DNA of 64,000 nt from Conchocele bisecta (GCA_029237695.1 CM055274.1:17969505-18033504); one strand, 5' to 3'; counted from the stretch's first letter, positions 22,295 through 32,931 are shown. Made by a program: numbers and translations. The notes: a model not told the origin generated them from the sequence alone.

Positions 22295-22420
22295 CAATGA
22301 AAGACCCGTCATGTTTATAATGAGCAATATAGGTCGATATGTGGCTACAGGAGTGTGCCATTTGATCAGAGGCTACACTGGTCACAAATCCCATCAGTGC
22401 TATTTATCCAGCCATATTTG
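22295..22420. repeat. family B fragment
   Basis: TATGTGGCTACAGGAGTGTG, CCATTTGATCAGAGGCTACA and CTGGTCACAAATCCCAT match the non-hairpin half of family B. Confidence 0.6.
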
Positions 22421-22568
22421 AGATCCTAATAATTTATTCGTCTGGCCTTATGTAAGCCATTGTAAAATTGATTGCAAACACAAAATGTTTCAGCTGCAGT
22501 CGTAAACTAATCAACAAGCAAATTTAGATTGATGTTCTCTGTTGATGGGAGAGGTGTCTGGGAGACAG

Positions 22569-22812
22569 TTAACTCTTTGCATGCTGGGAAACTTGTGGGC
22601 TATAAATAGTTCAAAAATAGCGGACAAGAAATCATCATATTTTCTTTTATTTCTTCCTGTAAATATCATGAATATGTCTTGGAATTTCATTAGAATTGAG
22701 TCCTCAGGACTCAATTCTAATGAAATTCCAAGACATATTTACAGAGAGAAATAAAACATATACGCCTATTTTGTTTGGCAGATATTTTCACCGCTAGCAT
22801 GCAAAGAGTTAA
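22569..22812. mobile_element. family F TTAA MITE, copy 2
   Basis: TTAACTCTTTGCATGCTGGG to CTAGCATGCAAAGAGTTAA. The apex is a perfect AATTGAGTCCTCAGGACTCAATT. About 244 bp. Confidence 0.88.
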
Positions 22813-22921
22813 GACAATTATATTTGGGTCAAGGTTCGACAAAACTTATCTTTATATTGCCATTGATACAAGTCGGCAATCGCATCTACTCAGATCAAGG
22901 TTTGTACTGTTTAACATTCAT

Positions 22922-23509
22922 TGTCACACCTGCTTTAGCAGAAGGCGTGACTATAGTCGTCACTTTTTTCGTCGTCGTCGACTGCGTCGTCCAAAATGTC
23001 AAAAAGTTTGTACAAGCTTCATCATCATGGTATAACTTTAATATTTCTTGACACTTGGACACTTGATACATGTGAGCATTTGGAACAAACACATGCCGCT
23101 ATTAACAGGACCTTGACCTTTTTTACCTTCACATTGTTGTGGAAACACTTAGCCAAGTTTTTATGTCTAAAAGTTTGTACAAGTTTCTTCATCATCGTAT
23201 AACATTAATGCTACTTGATGGATTGCTGCAATGTTTGGACACTTGATACATGTAAGCATTTGGACCACACTCATGCTGCCATCAACATGACCTTGACATT
23301 TTTTTGCCTTCACATGGTTGTGGAGTTGTGGAAACACTTAGCCATGTTTTTATGTCAAAAAGTTTCTTCACCCCAGACGTTTTTCATGTTATAAGCATGC
23401 ACTTCTCTGACGGTTTTTGTGATGCTTACTTTAGCACATGCCAATGATCATGTTACGGTCAAATGCCTTGGGAGGCGCGACACCGCTTCCATGGCTGATT
23501 TCTTGTTTA
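22922..23509 (+). mobile_element. pearl-like element with two core modules
   Basis: Head TGTCACACCTGCTTTAGC, AGAAGGCGTGACTATAGTCG, then a (CGTCGT) tract. Two core copies start AAAAGTTTGTACAAG at about 23002 and 23169 and share GGACACTTGATACATGT and GACCTTGAC. Tail GAGGCGCGACACCGCTTCCA, TGGCTGATTTCTTGTTT. Confidence 0.65.
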
Positions 23510-23688
23510 CCAAACAAGCCATTCATACTAATGCGGGAACAATATGAACATTATTATACTGAGTGTGGCAACTGGTCCGTATCTGTATGTGTACACTGGT
23601 CAGAAATGCATTGTGGTTGTGGCTGGAGAAATGTGGCTTATGGCATTTGTTATCTAGTTAGATAAGGGTTGAGAACAATTGATTTACT

Positions 23689-23901
23689 TTAACCCTTCCT
23701 ACGCTGTTGACAGAAATTGCCGTCTGCTGTTTTTCATTTTGCTTTAATTCTTAACAAAAAACTGGTTTTGACAGCACATGAGAATCGTCTCCATTGGAGA
23801 CGATTGTCATGTGCTGTCAAAACCATGTTTTTGTCGAGAAATATTGAAAATAAAACATTTCCAGCAGACGACAGCATTTAATTCAGCGTAGTAATGGTTA
23901 A
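23689..23901. mobile_element. family G TTAA MITE, copy 1
   Basis: TTAACCCTTCCTACGCTGTT to GTAATGGTTAA. Subterminal GCCGTCTGCTG and CAGCAGACGACAG pair; the apex is GAATCGTCTCCATTGGAGACGATTG, with CGTCTCC where most family G copies have CATTTCC. Confidence 0.85.
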
Positions 23902-23904
23902 ACT

Positions 23905-24680
23905 TCACATACGCCTTTATCATCATCCATATTTTCATTCCATAGCCAACGGCATGCGGCTCACATGCCCAAGGTCAAATGACTTTGAAATTTGCATTAA
24001 AAGTTTTTACAAGATCTGCGTTAACATTTTTACATATCTTATAACTTCTAACTACACATACACTTCTTCTTTATCATCATCCATATTTTCATTCCATATC
24101 CACCCATATGGCCCACTTGCTCAAGGTCTAATGAGTTTGAAATTTGCGTAAAAGATTTTACATACTCCACAACCCTTACGATTTGGGTGGCAGATGGGAG
24201 CATGCGATGGGTAATTTAACGATCGGGGTTCATCCTTACCGGAATCCCGACTGGAGACCTGGTTTGGCCCTCACATACGTCTTTGGCATTTTGTATGTGA
24301 CAATTGAATCTGGTTATACCCCTTATGTGAGTATTACGATATTCGTAATCCTATTTTAGGGGAAGGGGCCAAGTGACTTTGGTGTGGTATGGACCTGGCA
24401 CCAGGTCAGGTTATTCTAATTTCAGGGCTGAATATATTTGTTCTCGATGTAAATATTCCGTTCTGATTTTGGGATTTTCCCCCCAATGCAGCAGGTTAAA
24501 ATGGGATCGAACCCGTTTGCCCGGCCTTACATGACCTTAGCTGTTGATAGGCCGTTAAACACTAATAAACAAACAAAACAAACAAATTTCAAACTCCAAA
24601 TATATAATACACTGGAAGACTATCAAATCCCTTGATGGGCTCAACATGTAGGTCACGGCCACTTAGTTATGTGTTTCTTA
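23905..24680 (+). mobile_element. pearl-like element 3' part, split by a SINE
   Basis: Two core modules share CATCATCCATATTTTCATTC, at 23921 and 24074 (period about 153), with CCAAGGTCAAATGAC. After the SINE at 24183-24590 the element resumes with TTCAAACTCCAAATATA and ends in the tail GGGCTCAACATGTAGGTCAC, GGCCACTTAG. The head is missing. Confidence 0.5.
24183..24590 (+). mobile_element. SINE family D, most complete copy
   Basis: TTGGGTGGCAGATGGGAGCA starts the copy; GTAATTTAACGATCGGGG, GGCCCTCACATACGTCTTTG, CTGGCACCAGGTCAGG and CTTAGCTGTTGATAGGCCGT follow; it ends TTAAACACTAATAAAC with (AAAC)n. About 408 bp. The TTAA at 24216-24219 is the uninterrupted site used by family P at 43663. Confidence 0.75.
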
Positions 24681-24844
24681 CAGTGACTTGTGTTAAATGA
24701 TTGAATAGCGAACAGTGCGCAACATGGCTTGGATGCTTTTATGACCAGTATCGTATTAGTCATCAATAATTCCTTGACATGACAAAAATGGGCCACCAGT
24801 GAAGCTCTATTTCTGCCTGCACATCATTACAGTCCGATCAGTGC

Positions 24845-25065
24845 TTAACTCTTTGCATGCTAGCGGCGAAAATATCCGCCAAACAAAATAGGACTATATG
24901 TTTTATTTCTCTCTGTAAATATTGGAATTTCATTAGAATTGAGTCCTCAGGACTCAATTCTAATGAAATTCCAAGACATATTCATGATATTTACAAGGAG
25001 AAATTTTTGTCCGCTAGTTTTGAACTATTTATAGCCCACAAGTTTCCCAGCATGCAAAGAGTTAA
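24845..25065. mobile_element. family F TTAA MITE, copy 3 (inverted)
   Basis: Starts TTAACTCTTTGCATGCTAGC (the GCTAGC end) and finishes CCCAGCATGCAAAGAGTTAA, so it is reversed relative to the copy at 22569. Perfect apex GAGTCCTCAGGACTC. Small deletions in both outer arms. Confidence 0.85.
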
Positions 25066-25100
25066 ACTATTTGCTATTATGTCTTAGGGGAATGTTTCTG

Positions 25101-25324
25101 GGGCCTGTGTCACTAAACTTTGTACGACTAAAATGTTCGTAAGTGTAACATTATGATTATCTGTAAATTTCACATTAGCAATGTTTTCTTGTAAACAATT
25201 ATTAGATTTACAATTATTGAGCATACTGCTCAATAAATGTAAATCCATCAATTGAACTTTCCAGACGATTCTAAATTTGCACTTACGAACATCTTAGTGG
25301 TACGAAGTTTAGTGAAACGGGCCC
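25101..25324. mobile_element. family J palindromic element, copy 2
   Basis: Starts GGGCCTGTGTCACTAAACTT and ends AAGTTTAGTGAAACGGGCC. Inner pairs ATTTACATTTATTGAGC-type arms around a short centre. About 224 bp. Confidence 0.8.
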
Positions 25325-25360
25325 GAGATGCCTACTGTCTAGCTGACAGTAGGCATCTCG
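25324..25360. repeat. perfect 16 bp-arm hairpin
   Basis: CGAGATGCCTACTGTC, loop TAGCT, then the exact complement. It abuts the right end of the family J element. Confidence 0.85.
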
Positions 25361-25587
25361 ATGATTGGTGGCTATACTGGTGGGGAAAACCTTGTCACAT
25401 ATCATCTATCGCCCAATATGCTTCTCGGCTGTTGCCTTTCATTTCCCAATGTGTTGTTTTGATGCCACAGAAGATGAGTTTGTCATTCAGAAACCCATTA
25501 TAATCCATAGTCAGCTGATGCTCTGTCCCAGATACCACCCACACATTCTGACTAGAATTATTTATTGCCCTAAAAAATAACATGCAT

Positions 25588-25640
25588 ATTGGGTGTTCTT
25601 TAGAATCGTCTCTATGAGACGATTCTGAAGAACCCCCAAT
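25588..25640. repeat. hairpin related to family I apex
   Basis: ATTGGGTGTTCTTTAGAATCG, TCTCTATGAGA, CGATTCTGAAGAACCCCCAAT. The apex GAATCGTCTC is shared with families I and G. Confidence 0.75.
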
Positions 25641-25949
25641 TTGCAAGTTTGCGGAAGATATTGGAAATATTCCTAATCACTAACCGAGAAATATTTCACT
25701 TATCTGAGCCCCCATTGATCATTATGATGCCAGGGTTTATTGTTCAGAACACTGTGCTAGGTGACAATTGCTGTAATTAATAAGTAATTAAATTACAGGT
25801 ATAAGATGCTATTGATTTGTATTTACAAGTAATGTTTAGATCATCAGAAACAGCGCCTTGACTTTTCCTAATCATATTTGGTTATGTAGGTGGGAGGTTG
25901 GCAGGGTACACATGTCGGAATGATGTATCCATCCTTAGCTGGAAATTGT

Positions 25950-26234
25950 TATACCCCTAGCATACAAAGTTGAGGCATGTATAATTTTTGTATTTCAGTC
26001 GGTCTGTTTGTCCGTCTGTCCGTCCATAAGATTTGTTTCAGGGTTGACGGGTTGACATGTTGACTTGAAATTATATTTTTACTTTATCATCATCCATATT
26101 TTCATTCTATAGCCCACCCATTCAGCTTTCATGTCCAAGGTCAAGGCCAAATAACTTAACATAAAATTTTAACTATTGGTCGGACCAGGGGGCGGTCAGG
26201 GGTATCCGTGAGCCCCTGTTCACTTGCTCTAGTT
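25950..26234 (+). mobile_element. pearl-like element, short
   Basis: Head TATACCCCTAGCATACAAAG, TTGAGGCATGTATAAT, then GTCTGTCCGTCTGTCCGTCC and one partial core with CATCATCCATATTTTCATTC and GTCCAAGGTCAAGGCCAAAT. Tail GGGGCGGTCAGGGGTATCCG. Confidence 0.6.
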
Positions 26235-26320
26235 GTGAATTTTACTAGGATTCACACCAGGGGCCAAATTATCTAATGTAGGATGCCGAGCATACTGGGG
26301 CATTCTCTATTGTTGAACAG

Positions 26321-26722
26321 GGCTCCAGATAAGGAATTAGTAATTGAGTATCTTCACTCCATCATTTCTGAAGCAATTGGGTATTTCAAAATTTTAATTG
26401 GGTAAAATAAAATCACACTACTGTTTACACATCAACAGACAGCAATTATTGAATAGTTTGCATCGAAATGACAACATGTCTTGGCATTTCATTAGAATTG
26501 TCTCCTTGGAGACAATTCTAATGAAATACCAAGATGTGTTTTCATGCAGAATAAGAAAAAATATGCTATATTTGTGGTTTGTTTATTGTTTTCTGCAGCA
26601 TGGTAAAGGTACCACAAAATTGTTACTGCATTTTTGTTACTCACTACTTCTGATTTCAATTGGGTTTTCGGCAATTTTAATTGGGTATTTAAGCAAATAT
26701 GCAGCTTATCAGGAGCTCTGGT
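26321..26722. mobile_element. element with GGCTCCAGATAAGG ends
   Basis: GGGCTCCAGATAAGGAATTA at the left and AGCTTATCAGGAGCTCTGGTT at the right; AATTTTAATTGGGTA occurs in both flanks in inverted or direct form. It contains a hairpin at 26478-26541 related to the family F centre. Confidence 0.5.
26478..26541. repeat. hairpin related to family F centre
   Basis: GTCTTGGCATTTCATTAGAATT, GTCTCCTTGGAGAC, AATTCTAATGAAATACCAAGA. The arm is that of family F but the apex GTCTCC/GGAGAC is different. No TTAA ends here. Confidence 0.8.
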
Positions 26723-26920
26723 TGAATAAAAAAAAAAACCCTAATCAATTGTTCAACCAATTAATCAATCAAATAATTGATTACATTGTGTATGAGTAAG
26801 TATTTAACTGGGCAGGGTTAGCTGCAAAATTGTGCGTGATCCTAGAATAGTCAGCTAGTCAGTCTTCTCTTTCATCGTCAAAGTTGATATGATCATCATT
26901 CTGTATTGGTGATTGCAGTC

Positions 26921-27094
26921 TGATGATGGCGGAGGTGACTGGTCCGCCCTATCTGCACACACAAATATCCTGTCACAATATCCTGTCACAGGGCGAGCAA
27001 GGCATGGACGGACACTGCCTACGTATCAAGGTGTATGATCACGTGGTACTAACAACAAATAGTACTGAAACTTCCAGAATCCATCCGATTCAAA
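26921..27094 (+). other. weak terminal-exon candidate
   Basis: A good acceptor-like GATTGCAG ends at 26920. The first frame after it reads SDDGGGDWSALSAHTNIL and stays open for 39 codons to a TGA. No family recognised and no supporting partner exon; it may be chance. Confidence 0.15.
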
Positions 27095-27357
27095 GTACGT
27101 ATTCTTTTATATTATCCTTATTACGTAACGGATTTTGATGAAATATGGCGCATCAAACGCGTCTTGTTAAGCTGCATTTGGTGGTCTCTGTACTTTGGCC
27201 CAAACTTCTGACGTTTTTGCGAAGAATCGATTTCCGTAAAAACGACATAAGTCTGTGCCGAACCCCCTGGGAAAACAAATGCAGCTCATGAAGACGCCGT
27301 GCCATATTTCATCAAAATCCGTTTCATATTTAGGAAAATATCAAATAATACTTACTT
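27092..27357. mobile_element. MITE with ~85 bp inverted ends
   Basis: Left AAAGTACGTATTCTTTTATA, then ACGGATTTTGATGAAATATG and AGCTGCATTT; the right end is the complement to AATACTTACTTT. The middle is about 95 bp. The arms have diverged by indels. A single copy in this window. Confidence 0.75.
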
Positions 27358-27608
27358 TGGAGTGGGCAAGATTTCAACACTTTCAGTCACTGTTGTTGTT
27401 ATAACCACGTGATCATGCACCTTGCATACTGGCCAAGTTGGATAATGGACTTTCTGATGTCTTTTGGGATACAACTCTGCATGAAGGTGACTGTCATTCT
27501 CGATGTGACGGTACCATGGACCTCTGGTTGCTTCTCCTGAAGGGCAACTGAAGGGTGGCTTGGAGTTTTGAGTGTATCCAGTGCAGACCTTGTGAGTACT
27601 GAACTTTG

Positions 27609-27744
27609 TTTCTAATGCACTCCATAAATATCACGCTATCTGATTGGCTGATGGTCATACATTACAGGTATATCATTGTTGATGAACAGTCGCAAATTAT
27701 TAAATATGTATTCCTACGCCAGTAGTAAAGGAGTGCATTAGAAA
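27609..27744. repeat. 15 bp inverted ends, 136 bp apart
   Basis: TTTCTAATGCACTCC at 27609 and GGAGTGCATTAGAAA at 27730. A possible small MITE. Confidence 0.6.
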
Positions 27745-27747
27745 TAG

Positions 27748-27909
27748 GTTAACCGCATTGAAATTTTGAAATTTGCGGCATATATCAGAAAATGATAGGT
27801 CGGAAAATCTGTTTAATGGCGACTGGTAGCCAGTCGCCATTAAACAGATTTTCCGACCTATCATTTTTTTGATATACACTGCAAATTTCAAAATTACAAT
27901 ACAGTTAAC
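27748..27909. mobile_element. long palindrome, ~160 bp
   Basis: GGTTAACCGCATTGAAATTT, GAAATTTGCGGCATATATCA and CGGAAAATCTGTTTAATGGC pair with the second half around GACTGGTAGCCAGTC. Close to perfect in the inner 60 bp. Confidence 0.85.
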
Positions 27910-27969
27910 CCTATATTTCCACCACAGGCATTGATTGACCCAGTCACCAAACTGTATTTGACATTGCTG

Positions 27970-28195
27970 TTATCCCGTATAATGGTGGAAACGAAAACTG
28001 TCGTCTGCAGCTGTTTAGTTTATACTTTGTCTTCTTTCTCAATAAAAACACAGTTTGACTGTACTTTAGAATCATTTCCATTGCAAATGGTTCTCAAGTG
28101 CTGTTAAAACATGTTTTTGTTGAGAAAAATTGAAAATAGAAAAGAAACAGCAGACTACAGTTTAATTCAGCATTGTACAGTTTCAGCTACACAAT
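27970..28195. repeat. family G MITE, decayed
   Basis: ACTGTCGTCTGCAGCTGTTT, CAATAAAAACACAGTTTGAC, apex GAATCATTTCCATTGCAAATGG and CAGCAGACTACAGTTTAATT follow family G. TTAA ends are lost. Confidence 0.65.
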
Positions 28196-28410
28196 TTACA
28201 GACAAGGCATTATGGTCTGTGAAGTTTTAAGTATAATTTATGGAATGATCTCATTAAGATCTACACTGTTTGTAAATGCTTTCAGATTTTTATAAAATCT
28301 TCAATTTACCAATCAATGTTGTACATACGGGATATTTCCACAGTCCAAATGCCGAGGTCTCATGGAATATAAGGACATTCTGTACGTTATGTAGAAAATG
28401 GGTCCAAACA

Positions 28411-28620
28411 TTAACCCTTAGAATGCGGGAACCGAAAATAGTCGTCTGCTGTTAATTCATATTTTGTCTTTTCTCTCAGTAAAAACATGGATTGGCAGCA
28501 TTTTAGAATCATTTCCAATGGAAATGATTCTAAAGTGCTGCCAAACCATGTTTTTGATGAGCAAAATGGAAAAAATATTCAGCAGACGACACAATTTAAT
28601 TCAGCATTATAACTGTTACC
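28411..28620. mobile_element. family G TTAA MITE, copy 3
   Basis: TTAACCCTTAGAATGCGGGA at the left; the right end is decayed (TTCAGCATTATAACTG). Apex GAATCATTTCCAATGGAAATGATTC is perfect. Confidence 0.8.
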
Positions 28621-28685
28621 TTTAATGATGAGAATTCGGTACAGCATTGGCTGAGGAAGGTTATCTTTTTAATTTAATGAAGTTC

Positions 28686-28899
28686 TTAACCCTTAGCCTG
28701 CTGATGGCGAAAACTGTTGTCTGCTGTTGCTTTATTTTTTGCCCTGTTTCTCAATAAAAAAATGGTTTGACAGCACTTTAGAATCATTTCCAATGGAAAT
28801 GATTCTAAAGTGCTGTCAAAGCATGTTTTTGATGAGCAAAATCGAAAATAAAACATAAACAGCAGACGACAACATTTCATTCAGCAGGCCAAGGGTTAA
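28686..28899. mobile_element. family G TTAA MITE, copy 4
   Basis: TTAACCCTTAGCCTGCTGAT to CAGGCCAAGGGTTAA, 214 bp. Perfect apex CATTTCCAATGGAAATG, with CAGCAGACGACAAC pairing GTTGTCTGCTG. Confidence 0.85.
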
Positions 28900-28989
28900 G
28901 TTGGATCTTCATCTTTTCATGTTCTTTGATTAGTAGAGTAAAAACTACTTTATTTTTGCTGAAATTCTGTTTCGTACTTGTACGCTAAT

Positions 28990-29275
28990 TATAACCCCGG
29001 CATACGAAGTATGTTGAAGGGTATATAGTTTTCATAATTCTGTCCGTCCACCCACGTTAACGTTTTTGGGTACCCTATAATTATCTCTGTAACGGCAAGT
29101 CAGATTGACCTCAAACTTCGTATACTTCCTTATCATCATTCACATTTTCATTCCATACCACACTCCTGTGGCCTTCAGGTCCAAGGTCAAGGTGAAACTA
29201 CTTATAAATTTGCGTCGATAAGATTTGTATTAAAGTTTTCGGGTACCCATTATCTCTGCAATGGTAATTCCATAT
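28990..29275 (+). mobile_element. pearl-like element, 3' truncated
   Basis: Head TAACCCCGGCATACGAAGTA, TGTTGAAGGGTATATAG, then CTGTCCGTCCACCC, TTATCTCTGTAACGG and a core with ATCATTCACATTTTCATTCC and GTCCAAGGTCAAGGTG. Merges at the right into the SINE at 29278. Confidence 0.55.
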
Positions 29276-29277
29276 TC

Positions 29278-29712
29278 CATAATTCCATGCTGCAGTAGCC
29301 ATTGCTTGTCGTAAAAGGCGACTAAACTGGCTTAACGATTGTGTTCATACTTTCCGGAACCCACTATACCGGATTTGGCCCTCATGTACATTTTTGGCTT
29401 TCTTGTATGTGAGAGTTGAGTCAGGCTATGCCCCATATATAAAAGTAAGATTAGCGCTAATCCTATTACTTTTAGGGGATGGGATAAATGATGCTGGTGT
29501 GGCGAGGGCCTGGCACCAGATCAGGTTGTTCTAATTTCAGGACTGAATATAAATTTTGATTGTAAATAATGAGTTCTGAAGTTGGTATTTACCCCCCTCG
29601 GACAGGTGGATACGGGACACGACCCCGTTGACCCGTCTGCGTGTAGACTCCCTGAGGCTTGTACCTCTATGTCAGAAAAGCGGACGTTAAACCCTATTCA
29701 CTCACTCACTTA
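29278..29712 (+). mobile_element. SINE family D, long variant
   Basis: GCTGCAGTAGCCATTGCTTG, TCGTAAAAGGCGACTAA at the head, then GATTTGGCCCTCATGTACAT, GCACCAGATCAGGTTG and a tail CGGACGTTAAACCC with (CACT)n. A small palindrome AAGATTAGCGCTAATC lies at about 29446. Confidence 0.65.
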
Positions 29713-29849
29713 CTCAAACCGTGTATTTATTATGAAAAGAAGACAAAATGAAAAAAAAAAATCTGCAGATGAAACTTTGTTTCCAGCATAATTTAAGGGT
29801 TGAAGACTAAATAGGCATAATATTCCCCGATGTGAGATGTTAGCATGTT

Positions 29850-30110
29850 TACACATGTACCATCTGGTCGACATCATCAGCCAGGCATTGAAATATTCTT
29901 CATTTTCCACTCGTCCAGATTGGATTTCAACACATACTTTCCTATATGTATTAATGTGTATACCGTACTGTCTCCTCAAATTGCCACTCGTCCAGATGGA
30001 AAATTCACTCATCAATGCGAGCGGACGAGTGGATTTGTCGAGGCCTGGTCTACACTGCTGATCCGACTGATTGGTTGCCTGGTATCTGAAACATCGCCAC
30101 GGATACGCTG
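29850..30110. repeat. family U repeat, uninterrupted copy
   Basis: CACTCGTCCAGATTGGATTT, CCTATATGTATTAATGTG, TTGCCACTCGTCCAGATGG, GGACGAGTGGATTTGTCGAG. The same order occurs at 54500-55083. TTAA at 29951-29954 corresponds to the family G insertion site there. Class unknown. Confidence 0.6.
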
Positions 30111-30275
30111 TCAGAATTACATAAAATAGCAATTATTGTAAATTGCACAACTATATATATTATTTAGATATTGAATTTCTGTGGAACCTTGCATGCAGCA
30201 CGACACCATGAGACAAATTCTGACACCGTGCTGCCGTTGATTTCCCTGACTGACAAAAAGGACGTTACAACGTGT

Positions 30276-30343
30276 TGCGATCAGTGTAACGCCAGATCAG
30301 ACTGCGCATCTGCGCAGCCTGATCTGGCGTTACGCTGTTCGCG
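30276..30343. repeat. family B-type hairpin, divergent stem
   Basis: GTGTAACGCCAGATCAGACTG, CGCATCTGCG, CAGCCTGATCTGGCGTTAC. The stem differs from the family B consensus on both sides and still pairs. Confidence 0.8.
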
Positions 30344-30589
30344 ATTTAATTAAGTAACCATCATTTATGCCATCAGTGAACATATCTGAGCAGGTTGACA
30401 CTGTATAAAGAAACTTGATCACGACCTACACTGGTCTAAATAACACTATTATTGTCATCCTGCCTCCCAGAACATACATCCCTCCCGGTCGTCCCTGGAT
30501 GATGCTATGTTAGGAACCCAGATGCCAAACTGTATTCAAACCAGTCCATTCTGAGAGTACAAAATTTTGCCGACCTAAAAAAGTTTGTT

Positions 30590-30821
30590 TTAACTCGGAA
30601 ATTTGTGGGCTATAAATAGTTCAAAAATAGCAGACGGCAATTCATTGTATTTTCTTTTATTTCTCCCTATAAATATCATGAATATGTCTTTGAATTTCAT
30701 TAGAATTGCGTCCAGAGGACACAATTCTAATGATATTCCAAGACACATTTACAGAGAGAAATAAGAAACATACTCATAATTTGTTGGATGTTATTTTCAC
30801 CGCTAGCATGCAAAGAGTTAA
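30590..30821. mobile_element. family F TTAA MITE, copy 4 (end deletion)
   Basis: Begins TTAACTCGGAAATTTGTGGG: the TTTGCATGCTG of the usual end is deleted. The right end AGCATGCAAAGAGTTAA is intact. Apex GTCCAGAGGAC. Confidence 0.82.
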
Positions 30822-30841
30822 TTGTCTCACCGACGTTCGTG

Positions 30842-31010
30842 TACAGTCGAACCTGTGCTAAAGAACACCTCTGAATAGCAATCAACTGACTGTAAAGGCC
30901 ACAATTTTGTTGTCCTAATGGCACAATTACTAAATGACCCTGCAAATGAAGACCACCTGTGAACAAAGGCCAGATTTTTCACTTCCCATGGCTGGCCTTT
31001 ATTCACAGGT
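30842..31010. repeat. CAGTCGAACCTGTG motif repeat with inverted ends
   Basis: Starts ACAGTCGAACCTGTGC and ends CACAGGTTTGACTGT; inside, GACCACCTGTGAACAAAGGC pairs with GGCCTTTATTCACAGG. Related to 782-990. Confidence 0.55.
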
Positions 31011-31019
31011 TTGACTGTC

Positions 31020-31115
31020 TATCTCCTGATATGTTAGAACGATCCTTACCAAACTTCATCAATAGGGTGACCTTGACCTTCGTGGTGAGACGATCGCCGG
31101 CGATCACAATGTTTT
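31020..31115 (+). repeat. pearl-like 3' fragment
   Basis: TATCTCCTGATATGTTAGAA, ACCAAACTTCATCAATAGGG, TGACCTTGACCTTCG and GGTGAGACGATCGCCGGCGA resemble the core and tail of the element at 40334. Confidence 0.45.
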
Positions 31116-31319
31116 TCATAGATGATAGATATTGGTTCTATATGTTATTGCATAAAATGGGTGTTACACAGTGTTTTAAAAACCTTGCTGTACTAGTACA
31201 ATAAGAAATAAGATTGCTACAGGAAACTTGTTTGGTGGTCACTACAGCTTCAATGGATGATACTGTGCTAATGCAATAAGTAGAATCTAACGTTTGTATT
31301 TATTTTAATGTGATACTTA

Positions 31320-31385
31320 TTAAACTTGTTCACAGATTTCATAAGAAACTCAGCATAGCTAATCAGATAAACAATTTTACACATT
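31320..31385. repeat. family V fragment
   Basis: TTATTAAACTTGTTCACAGA, TTTCATAAGAAACTCAGC. Matches 50452 and 60680. Confidence 0.4.
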
Positions 31386-31444
31386 CTCCTTTCGCATAAC
31401 CTGACCAACTTGGTGAATGTTTGCCGACCTGTGCATTGCCAACA

Positions 31445-31655
31445 TTAACCCTTTCACCCCTAAGTAACTGGAATGTATTTTGATATGTTAAATTTTCCGA
31501 CCAATCCAATCATCACAAAATGATTTTCAGAGTACATGTAGTCAATTTATGAAAAGGGGGTGTTTTTGTTCTAAAAAATATGAAAATGACGGCTCATCTG
31601 GATCTACACTGTTTGCCAATACCACTATGCAGGCCTGTGCTGTTGAAAGGGTTAA
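31445..31655. mobile_element. family C TTAA MITE, copy 3
   Basis: TTAACCCTTTCACCCCTAAG to GCTGTTGAAAGGGTTAA. The hairpin is reduced to one side (GACGGCTCATCTGGATC), so the apex is deleted. About 211 bp. Confidence 0.8.
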
Positions 31656-31892
31656 TCTACTTGTCCTGCTTGACCAAGTCCTTTTTCTATTGAATTTTAA
31701 ACATTAGACAATATTTCATTCTTGCGACATTAATGTAATGAATTGATATTTGTCCTATGAAATAGATTGAATTAGTTGGCGTTCATGCTTCAATGCTTCC
31801 TATTAACTGCATTGGAACCGCATCCCTGCGTCATCGGCTAAAAATAAAGGGATAAAATTGTGTTTTATAGAGCTTTATAGTACAACACATTA

Positions 31893-32485
31893 CCGTGATT
31901 GATGTGTTCAGATTTACTTGGGCAGGTCCATGAGATTATATCCCTTAATTATCATATGTCCAAATTTTCCAAAACTGGTTTTGAAAGTTGATATTATTTT
32001 TTAGGATATTTTGTTGGAAATTGATTCAAATGTCATAGCAGATGCGGAATTCCGCATCTGCTGTGACATTTTTGTCAATTTCCGATGTCGCTTAATGGAA
32101 ATATCGCATTTATTGGATTGGTTTATGAAAAAACCGTAAATGATGCAAAAAGTTGGTGAAAATTCAGAATATACGTATATGTGCAACAACAACTTTTTTC
32201 CGAAAGGCCGTGATTGATGTGTTCAGATTTACTTGGGCTGGTCCATGAGATTATATCCCTTAATTATCATATACCCAAATTTTCCAAAACTGGAATTCCG
32301 CATCTGCTGTGACATTTTCGTCAATTTCCGATGTCACTTAATGGAAATATCGCATGTATTGGATTATAAGGTTTCTGGAAACAAATATGTAAATGATGCT
32401 CCGGGGGAGATTTTCATATGTAATATATTTAGATATACGTATATGTGCAACAACAACATTTTTCTGAAAGGCACCCCCCTCCAAA
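31893..32485. repeat. 315 bp tandem duplication with one hairpin arm lost
   Basis: Unit 1 (31893-32207) and unit 2 (from 32208) both start CCGTGATTGATGTG and share AGATTATATCCCTTAATTAT and ATACGTATATGTGCAACAAC. Unit 1 has a hairpin AAATGTCATAGCAGATGCGG, AATTCCGCATCTGCTG; unit 2 keeps only the second arm. Confidence 0.8.
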
Positions 32486-32559
32486 TATAGTTGCTTGTTA
32501 AAATTTGGTTCGGTTTCGGTGCACGTAATATAACAAAATGTGTGCATCCTATCTGGTCA

Positions 32560-32735
32560 AGGTTCGCACTGTTTACTATTCAATCATGGAAATGCCTTTA
32601 CATTAAAGTTTTTGGCCACATACTATGTCTGTTACAGTACCGGTAAGTCAGATTGGCTTGAAACTTTGAATACTCATTTGTCATTATCCATATTTTGCGC
32701 AGGGTCAAATGATTTGTTAATATTTTTTAGGGGTA
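32560..32735 (+). repeat. pearl-like core fragment
   Basis: TTAAAGTTTTTGGCCACATA, CAGTACCGGTAAGTCAGATT, TCATTATCCATATTTT and AGGGTCAAATGATTTG are core phrases of the pearl-like elements. Confidence 0.4.
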
Positions 32736-32738
32736 CAT

Positions 32739-32931
32739 CCAGAGCTCCAGTTAAGGTGCGTAATTTGACCAACGTGGGGTGAAATTTTGTTACTTCTTCA
32801 TCAAAAATGGCAAGTTGGGAGTGTTTTAGAATCATCTCATTGAGACGATTCTAAAGCACTCCCAACTTGCCATTTTTGATGGAGAAATAAGAAATTTACC
32901 TCCAAATTACGCACCTTAACTGGTGCTCTGG
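32739..32931. mobile_element. family I palindromic element, copy 1
   Basis: CCAGAGCTCCAGTTAAGGTG and CACCTTAACTGGTGCTCTGG at the ends. Inner arm AAAATGGCAAGTTGGGAGTG; apex TTTAGAATCATCTCATTGAGACGATTCTAAA. About 193 bp; no coding frame. Confidence 0.85.
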
